A stretch of DNA of 64,000 nucleotides from Merluccius polli (Eukaryota > Chordata > Actinopteri > Gadiformes > Merlucciidae): positions 1 to 64,000 of the forward strand of contig JAOPHQ010006602.1 of NCBI GenBank assembly GCA_030340625.1, in the 5' to 3' direction. The number at the start of each line of letters is the position of its first letter. Position 1 is the stretch's first letter. This document shows positions 60,758 to 64,000 of this stretch, piece by piece. The notes under the pieces are model-generated. The model saw nothing but the letters and a program-made list of their open reading frames with translations, ran no database searches and was not told where the DNA came from. Position numbers and translations under genes: made by a program.

Positions 60758-62495
60758 GGTTAGAGTGACAGCGTGAGGATGACTGGATCAGGTTGAGTGG
60801 GGGTGACAGGGCTGAGAGTGACTGGGTGATGGTGACCTGATCGAGTTGACTGGGTGTAGATGACTGGTTGAGAGTGACATGGTGAGAATGACTGGATAAG
60901 GTTGTCTGGGTGGGGATGACTGGGTGAGGGTGGGAGTTACTGGGTGAGGGTGGCAGGTCGGGAGTGACTGGGTGAGGGTGATGGTGAGAGGGACTGGATC
61001 AGGTTGACTGGGTGGGGATGACTGAGTGCGGTGACAGGGTGGAAATGATAGGTTACAGGATTAGACAGACACTTACATGCAGCAGCAGAACGGCAGCCAG
61101 AAAGGACTGGCCCTGACAGTAGCCGATCTCCTCATCGTACACCGAGTAGGCCTGGAAGAGAGACACAGAGATAGAGTGTAGCCCTGGGAGAGAGACATAG
61201 AGATAGAGTGTAGCCCTGGGAGAGAGACATAGAGATAGAGTGTAGCCCTGGGAGAGAGACATAGAGATAGAGTGTAGCCCTGGGAGAGAGACACAGAGAT
61301 ACAGTGTAGGCCTGGGAGAGAGACGTAGATATACAGTGTAGGTTGGGAGAGAGACATAGATATACAGTGTAGGCCTGGGAGAGAGAGATACAGTGTAGGC
61401 CTGGGAGAGAGACAGATACAGGTCGAGAGACAGATACAGGTCGAGAGACATAGAGATACAGTGTAGGAATTGGAGAGAGCACCAAGGGTAGAAGACTGTG
61501 GTTGTACTGGGCAGCTCCCAGTGTCCACCAGTAGAAGACTGTGGTTGTACTGGGCAGTTGTTGCAAAAAGGCATATTGTGTCCTGGTATAAACACTAATC
61601 ATAAAGAGAATACATATTGATCATTGGGGATTATGGGTCATCTGAACACCTGGACGTGACCTTGGCCAACCTTATCATCAGAAGATCTGTAACCAATCCA
61701 AGTGGACAATTGTAGATTTGCATATAGATGAAGCGACACTGACCTAGTTTTCTCTCTCTCTCTCTCCCTCTCCCTCTCTCTCTCGCTCTCTCTCTCAGCA
61801 CCACCCACTTATTCACCTGCCTGCCCACTCATCCCCCCACCCCACCCCAGACCTTGTTGAGCTATTGCATATCAGATGACACTAAGACACAGTCTGGAGG
61901 AGGTCAGACAGACAGCGTGGATCATAACAATAGCCTACTAGATACAGTTAACCCTGATATCAGCTTCTGTTACAGGAAAATAAATTCCCCCCCCCGTTCC
62001 AATCATTGTTGCAAAAAAACAGAAAGATTTGAGACTGAAATGTGTAGGATAGGTTCTGTGTAGTCTGTAATCGTGTGTGTGTGGTTTTAATAAAGGTTGA
62101 TTGTTTTTTGTTTTTTATTTATGTCTGTATAGTATTTATTGGGGTTGGGTTATCCAGGTGTGTCTCACCTGAACCCGTAGACTCTGAGTGGGAGTTCCCA
62201 GGTGTACAACAATGTCTCACCTTGACCCTGTAGACTGATGGGTGTTCCCCAGGTGTACTACAGGTGTGTCTCACCTTGACCCTGTAGACTGAGTGGGAGT
62301 TCCCAGGTGTACAACAGATGTCTCACCTTAACCCTGTAGACTGAGTGGGTGTTCCCCAGGTGTACTACAGGTGCGTCTCACCTTGCAGATCTTGTAGAGG
62401 GAATCCTGTCCGTCTCCATCCGAGTCCTTGAAGTAGTCGTGGGCGGGGAACGTCCTGTGGATATCCCTGGTGATCACCCCATCCTGAGCTGACTC
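41424..62495 (-). CDS. rabgap1l, 3' half (gene span)
   Basis: Thirteen exons on the - strand, each phase 0 with GT-AG borders, give 487 residues matching the C-terminal half of Rab GTPase-activating protein 1-like. First comes most of a TBC domain with both catalytic fingers (arginine in ITRDIHRTFP, glutamine in YCQGQ), then a long coiled coil (VPTKKLKKYEKEYQ to ELELELAQTKLQLVEAK) and a Ser-rich tail. TBC proteins stimulate GTP hydrolysis by Rab GTPases in endosomal trafficking. Choices such as AEDKADVLNKELL and KKTTAIIAEYKQ fit RABGAP1L rather than RABGAP1. The PTB domain and earlier exons lie beyond 64000. The gene converges with IFI44-like B. Confidence 0.93.
41592..42456 (-). other. rabgap1l last intron
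   Basis: AT-rich intron with a (TTA)n tract near 42080. No other feature seen. Confidence 0.6.
42457..42657 (-). CDS. rabgap1l exon: Cys pair and coiled coil
   Basis: 67 codons: SKVMSCERCRDVFSAEGPLQ, an Asp/Glu-Gly linker, then DSLMEQLRELELELAQTKLQ and LVEAKCRIQ. CERC occupies the site of the family's C-x-x-C/H-C motif. Acceptor ggtgcag, donor cag|gtagga. Confidence 0.94.
42980..43051 (-). CDS. rabgap1l exon: coiled coil
   Basis: 24 codons, ICSQLSSRLEKQQAATKEEL then DIVR. Acceptor gggacag, donor cgg|gtgaga. Confidence 0.92.
43219..43302 (-). CDS. rabgap1l exon: coiled coil
   Basis: 28 codons, LKEVFRRELEKAESEIKKTT then AIIAEYKQ. Acceptor cctcag, donor cag|gtacga. Too short and split for a simple ORF search. 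Confidence 0.93.
43407..44133. mobile_element. hAT-type MITE with 8-bp duplication
   Basis: 727 bp from CAGTGTTTCCCAAAC to GTTTGGGAAACACTG-type ends (ctttgggaaacactg), flanked by AGCTAGAG at 43399-43406 and 44134-44141. Non-coding. It inserted into the ~21-bp minisatellite that continues on both sides. Confidence 0.93.
44134..44515. repeat. ~21-bp minisatellite
   Basis: Units of the type gttaggacagatagaggact, degenerate, in an intron of rabgap1l. One unit lies left of the hAT insertion (43370-43406). Confidence 0.9.
44530..44634 (-). CDS. rabgap1l exon: coiled coil
   Basis: 35 codons, AEDKADVLNKELLNTKERLV then ETEEEKRRQEEETAQ. Diagnostic for RABGAP1L. Acceptor gttgcag, donor cag|gtccat. Confidence 0.95.
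44900..44937. repeat. Partial exon copy forming a hairpin
   Basis: Copies the last ~30 bp of the exon at 44970-45080, then turns back on itself. caggtggttcctca and tgaggaaccacctg are perfect 14-bp inverted arms around gggagatct. Flanked by (GT)n. Confidence 0.85.
44970..45080 (-). CDS. rabgap1l exon: coiled coil
   Basis: 37 codons, [20 protein letters not shown] then AHELVTSKISLRNHLDQ. Acceptor gtgtgcag, donor cag|gtaaca. Its last bases are copied downstream at 44900-44937. Confidence 0.95.
45081..46946 (-). other. rabgap1l intron with microsatellites
   Basis: Contains CA-rich tracts (45100-45240), a (CT)n tract (45534-45594), a degenerate CT/GT region (45860-45990) and (GT)n (46841-46940). 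The AT-rich middle (46100-46800) shows nothing recognisable. Frames of Ser-Leu or Thr-His repeats are artefacts. Confidence 0.7.
46947..47039 (-). CDS. rabgap1l exon: coiled coil start
   Basis: 31 codons, VPTKKLKKYEKEYQTQRVSQ then LQQEDPIDRYQ. Acceptor gttgcag, donor cag|gtacac. Flanked by (GT)n on one side and a 36-bp minisatellite on the other. Confidence 0.95.
47048..47372. repeat. ~36-bp minisatellite next to exon acceptor
   Basis: Nine or so units of gacaggttgtcagcagagac plus agcctgaacacaca, starting within 10 bp of the acceptor of the exon at 47039. Confidence 0.92.
47373..48440 (-). other. rabgap1l intron, no gene
   Basis: (GT)n at 47675-47714 and a GA-rich degenerate stretch at 48070-48270. 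Nothing else supported. Confidence 0.6.
48445..48775 (+). mobile_element. tRNA-derived SINE
   Basis: The head has a Pol III B-box-like ggttcgatccc preceded by an A-box-like gcggcttgtctggcaaccgg. A body, a short (gtatgaatgg)n stretch, and the shared fish SINE/LINE tail (agtgctttgagtagccacc, aaaagtgctatataattgca) follow. Transcribed by Pol III and mobilised by a partner LINE when young. This copy looks old. Confidence 0.7.
48776..49829 (-). other. rabgap1l intron with (GT)n, (CA)n and GA-rich DNA
   Basis: (GT)n 48941-48975, (CA)n 49078-49122 and 49191-49224, then about 450 bp of degenerate gagagagatagagag (49330-49800) reaching to the donor side of the short-isoform first exon. No gene. Confidence 0.8.
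49830..49943 (-). CDS. rabgap1l alternative first exon (short isoform)
   Basis: 38 codons, MMEEVSISVAYDAHVINQLV then EDDVLVNMLAHTKRPRPG, ending at donor ggg|gtaggt in phase 0 to join VPTKKLKKYEKEY at 47039. It resembles the MMEE-type alternative N-terminus of the short mammalian RABGAP1L isoform, which lacks the TBC domain and is mostly coiled coil. The frame also opens at an ATG 39 nt upstream (49982). The paired ATGs at 49943 are favoured by that resemblance. Confidence 0.8.
49944..51485 (-). other. Region upstream of short-isoform exon
   Basis: If the exon at 49830-49943 is a first exon, its promoter should lie near 49950-50250, which is GA-rich (gagaggagacgagag). A (CT)n tract is at 50270-50321 and a second CT/GT stretch at 50330-50480. 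50500-51480 shows no gene. Confidence 0.4.
51486..51614 (-). CDS. rabgap1l exon: end of TBC
   Basis: 43 codons from TSKEDLLQADFEGALKFFRV to ARRLMEQACNIK, near-identical in pattern to the vertebrate family. Acceptor cccccag, donor aag|gtagga. Confidence 0.95.
51655..52200. repeat. ~24-bp minisatellite
   Basis: About 20 degenerate units of cagatcacagagtgaccgtt plus aaac, starting 40 bp from the exon at 51486-51614. Confidence 0.93.
52201..52964 (-). other. rabgap1l intron, unremarkable
   Basis: No repeats or genes recognised beyond short low-complexity patches. Confidence 0.5.
52965..53234 (-). CDS. rabgap1l candidate alternative first exon (long)
   Basis: 90 codons from ATG 53234: MLEPTASTVAPARDPLSSIS, a Pro/Ser-rich stretch, then MGLLGMSHRLFVPKLLA, ending at donor gcg|gtgagg in phase 0. 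That would splice in frame to the TSKEDLL exon at 51614. The surroundings are GC-rich. This would give a protein starting after the catalytic TBC part. It is inferred from the open frame, donor and phase only. No matching known exon is claimed. Confidence 0.45.
53235..55310 (-). other. GC-rich then repeat-rich intron segment
   Basis: 53,235-53,700 is GC-rich and could be a promoter for the candidate exon at 52965-53234. Beyond it lie a (CT)n tract (54308-54334), a run of about 30 G (54734-54767), a TA tract (54924-54998) and a gtgagtga run just before the micro-exon (55255-55290). No other gene. Confidence 0.4.
55311..55352 (-). CDS. rabgap1l micro-exon
   Basis: 14 codons, GLNIIFNVALALLK, between acceptor catttag and donor aag|gttggt. 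It matches the TBC segment directly before TSKEDLL in the family. Confidence 0.85.
55353..58013 (-). other. rabgap1l intron rich in simple repeats
   Basis: Gene-free. Holds a gacagacagagggaca minisatellite (55930-56300), (GT)n (56478-56534), degenerate GT (56540-56770), (GA)n at 56800-56868 and 56918-56962, GGGGAGGA-rich DNA (57265-57570), (GA)n (57654-57727) and (GT)n (57832-57863). Confidence 0.8.
58014..58254. repeat. 79-bp tandem repeat containing splice donor
   Basis: Units start at 58021, 58100 and 58179, and the fourth (58258) is the real exon end. Each unit has the last ~40 bp of the exon, the gag|gtaaca donor and ~35 bp of intron. Confidence 0.95.
58252..58395 (-). CDS. rabgap1l exon: TBC late helices
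   Basis: 48 codons: EQLPDLWAHFQELSLEAHMY, ASQWFLTLFTAKFPLCMVFH, ITDLLLSE. Donor gag|gtaaca. The last ~40 bp plus the donor are repeated three more times downstream in the intron. Confidence 0.93.
58396..60578 (-). other. rabgap1l intron, repeats only
   Basis: (GGA)n at 58427-58481, a ctgagaactacgac repeat (58530-58620), (TAA)n at 59028-59062 followed by a tatagcgcttttctag repeat fragment, CA tracts near 59220 and 59380, a hAT-type end (60290-60446), and a catgacctcacagatcatca repeat (60447-60560). No gene found. Confidence 0.7.
60290..60446. mobile_element. hAT-like element end
   Basis: GC-rich sequence ending gcctatgcctagagccggccctg, the reverse complement of a common fish hAT terminus (cagggccggctctaggcata). 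The other end was not found, so truncated. Confidence 0.5.
60579..60704 (-). CDS. rabgap1l exon: TBC middle
   Basis: 42 codons from MPEEQAFCVLVKIMYEYGLR to FEDLHCKFYQLEKLMQ. Acceptor gttctag, donor cag|gtcagc (weaker than the others). Confidence 0.93.
60705..61076 (-). repeat. (CA)n and ~22-bp minisatellite
   Basis: (CA)n at 60716-60753 beside the acceptor, then degenerate gggtgaggatgactggatca units to about 61050. Fills the whole short intron. Confidence 0.85.
61077..61151 (-). CDS. rabgap1l exon: TBC glutamine finger
   Basis: 25 codons, AYSVYDEEIGYCQGQSFLAA then VLLLH. YCQGQ supplies the catalytic glutamine. Acceptor ctcttccag, donor cat|gtaagt. The acceptor and first bases of the exon are echoed in an array on the intron side. 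Confidence 0.93.
61152..61462. repeat. Tandem repeat of splice acceptor
   Basis: About eight units of ~36 bp. On the - strand each ends tctctctcccag followed by g(c/g)ctacactgtat, echoing the true acceptor tctctcttccag|gcctactcggtg. Confidence 0.92.
62162..62384. repeat. ~53-bp tandem repeat containing splice donor
   Basis: Five gtctcacctt-type blocks at about 62162, 62214, 62268, 62320 and 62375. On - they read (a/c)ag|gtgagac and are preceded by gtctacagggtcaag, a degenerate form of the exon end ctctacaagatctgcaag. Alternate units differ, giving a two-unit higher-order pattern. Confidence 0.93.
62382..62495 (-). CDS. rabgap1l exon: TBC arginine finger
   Basis: 38 codons, ESAQDGVITRDIHRTFPAHD then YFKDSDGDGQDSLYKICK. 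The I-x-x-D-x-x-R catalytic arginine motif is intact. Acceptor ttttccag, donor aag|gtgaga. This is the most upstream exon in the window. The donor is repeated in the adjoining tandem array. Confidence 0.92.
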
Positions 62496-64000
62496 CTGGA
62501 AAATACACACAAGATCGTCCCGCAAGATGTGAGACACTAGAAGAGCACAGAACTTTATTTGTCCCATGTGGGAATTTATACATATAAAGCACACTCTGAC
62601 CCAAGTGGATATGTATGGGCTCAGGAAGGTAGTATAAAGTATAAATACTTTGTTACAGTACCTAAGTCGTTTTTTGGAGTATCTGTACTTTACTTGAGTG
62701 TTTATATTTCTGTTGACTCACTCACTACATAACATTTTTTTAAAATTTTACTTCAAAACATTTGCAGTGGCCTCATCATTACTCAAAATAAAGTCTGAAA
62801 ATAATTGTCTTATCGTGCAAATGGATTATCCTTACAGAATTCTGTACTTTTTAGCATGCTGTGTATGCGTGTGAATAACTGTCGATGTCACTGGCAAGTT
62901 GAGACACATCAAGCCCAAATAATATTTGCTGGAAAATCCCAACCGCATGTACTTTATACACCACTGGCTTTGAGTTGCATTGAGTAGATGTTTGATCAGA
63001 GCACGGCCACGGGAATAGTTGCAAGACAAACGCAAGATGCAGTGCGTTAGTTAAAAACTTTCCAAAAAAATCACTGCATGTAACCTTGGATAAAAGCATC
63101 TGCTAAATGGCAGAATAAAACACTCCAGTCGACTGGGGCTCTATTGTTATCGTCTCGGTCACTGAAAACTGAAAAATGGTTTGTGGCTGTCAGTGTCTCG
63201 GGGGGCCTTGAGGTGGAGCACAGACACACCTCTGAATGTCTTCAACCATCAGTCACTCCTCACCTCAAACCCTCTGTTCAGCCCATTCATTCTGCTCCAC
63301 ACACACTCTGCCCCGTATTCATCATCGCTGCCTTTTTTTGTCTTTTCTATAAATATTTCCGCAGGGGGGTTTTGTGCCTCCATGGACAGAACAGGAAAGA
63401 CATCCGAAAGAGAAGGGTGGAAAAACGAGAACCAAACCTAGAACCAAACCTGGGTCGCGACAAGGCGTACTGCCTACATGGTCAGCGTACTAGCGTGTTG
63501 AGCCACCAAGACGTTCCCTATGGGACCTTTTTCTTTAGCTTAGAACTTAGTGGGGCAATGCCAGGCAGTGAGATGGTCATAAAAAGGTGTGGTAGGCCTG
63601 AATTAAACCACCCAGCCTATACCTCTGTAGTCGAGGTAGGCCTGGCCCAAAAAGCGGACAAGGTCTTTAATGTGTAACGCGAGTGTTTGAACAGAGTCTG
63701 TGGTAACCATGGCGACAGCCTCGTGGAGTGTGAGGAGTCCAACCGGCAGGGTAAGTTGTAGAGAGACTAACGACCCTCATCACTTCTAATTTAACACATT
63801 ATCCGACACCAGCATCATTTCTGCTTTCCTCTCCCCTCCTCTCCTCTGCCCTCTACTCTCTCCCATAGTTCTTCTCCTATTCGCTCCCCTCCATCCACCC
63901 CCTCTCCTCTGCTCTCCCATCTTCTTCTCCTATTCCCTCCTCTCCAATCCTCTCCACCCATCTCCTTTCTCTCCCCTCTATCCTCCTCTCCTCCCCTCTA
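62496..64000 (-). other. rabgap1l upstream intron, no exon found
   Basis: No TBC or PTB exon recognised. A fish SINE/LINE tail fragment (aaccttggataaaagcatct, gctaaatgg) is at 63080-63113, and a C/T-rich tract fills 63820-64000. The + frame at 63144-63677 has no family features. Confidence 0.5.

Noticed and set aside
63144..63677. 177-codon + frame at the right end
   Set aside because: No recognisable motif; composition and stop pattern do not differ from neighbouring intron.

Overview
The window is nuclear DNA of a vertebrate, almost certainly a teleost fish. The evidence is split genes with GT-AG introns, long dinucleotide microsatellites, and a mobile-element mix typical of fish (DIRS with tyrosine recombinase, Tc1/mariner, many hAT-like and foldback MITEs, a tRNA-derived SINE). 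The species cannot be fixed from sequence alone.

Left and middle (1-39,200): two diverged copies of one duplicated block lie in direct orientation. Copy A runs about 1-329 and 11,730-20,060; copy B runs about 30,024-39,005. Each carries a seven-coding-exon interferon-induced protein 44-like (IFI44-like) GTPase gene on the + strand, with a non-coding first exon just downstream of an interferon-response-type promoter. Copy A (14,618-19,893) is open for 338 codons. Copy B (31,660-38,710) has a one-base insertion in its last exon and would end after 283 codons. A third promoter plus first exon, with no gene body, sits at 21,735-21,922.

Copy A alone holds about 11 kb of extra DNA (330-11,720): two exons of a Myb/SANT-like gene, and between them a DNA transposon (1,115-11,362) with a THAP zinc-finger gene and an antisense YqaJ-nuclease remnant. 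Inside that transposon's THAP intron sits a TTAA-type element, and inside that a complete-looking 5.8 kb DIRS retrotransposon (2,457-8,229). Copy A also gained an intact Tc1/mariner element (12,518-13,737) with D-36-E spacing. Between the copies, 22,733-29,095 is a cluster of AT-rich foldback elements with arms near 0.6 kb, followed by a 23-bp minisatellite that ends at the start of copy B.

Right part (39,236-62,495, - strand): the 3' half of rabgap1l (Rab GTPase-activating protein 1-like). Thirteen exons, all phase 0, encode 487 residues from the middle of the TBC domain to the C-terminus, ending tail-to-tail with IFI44-like copy B. Two candidate alternative first exons lie inside the gene (49,830-49,943 and 52,965-53,234). 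Its introns are full of microsatellites and minisatellites, and three tandem arrays are built from the gene's own splice junctions (58,014-58,254, 61,152-61,462, 62,162-62,384). The upstream exons of rabgap1l lie beyond 64,000.
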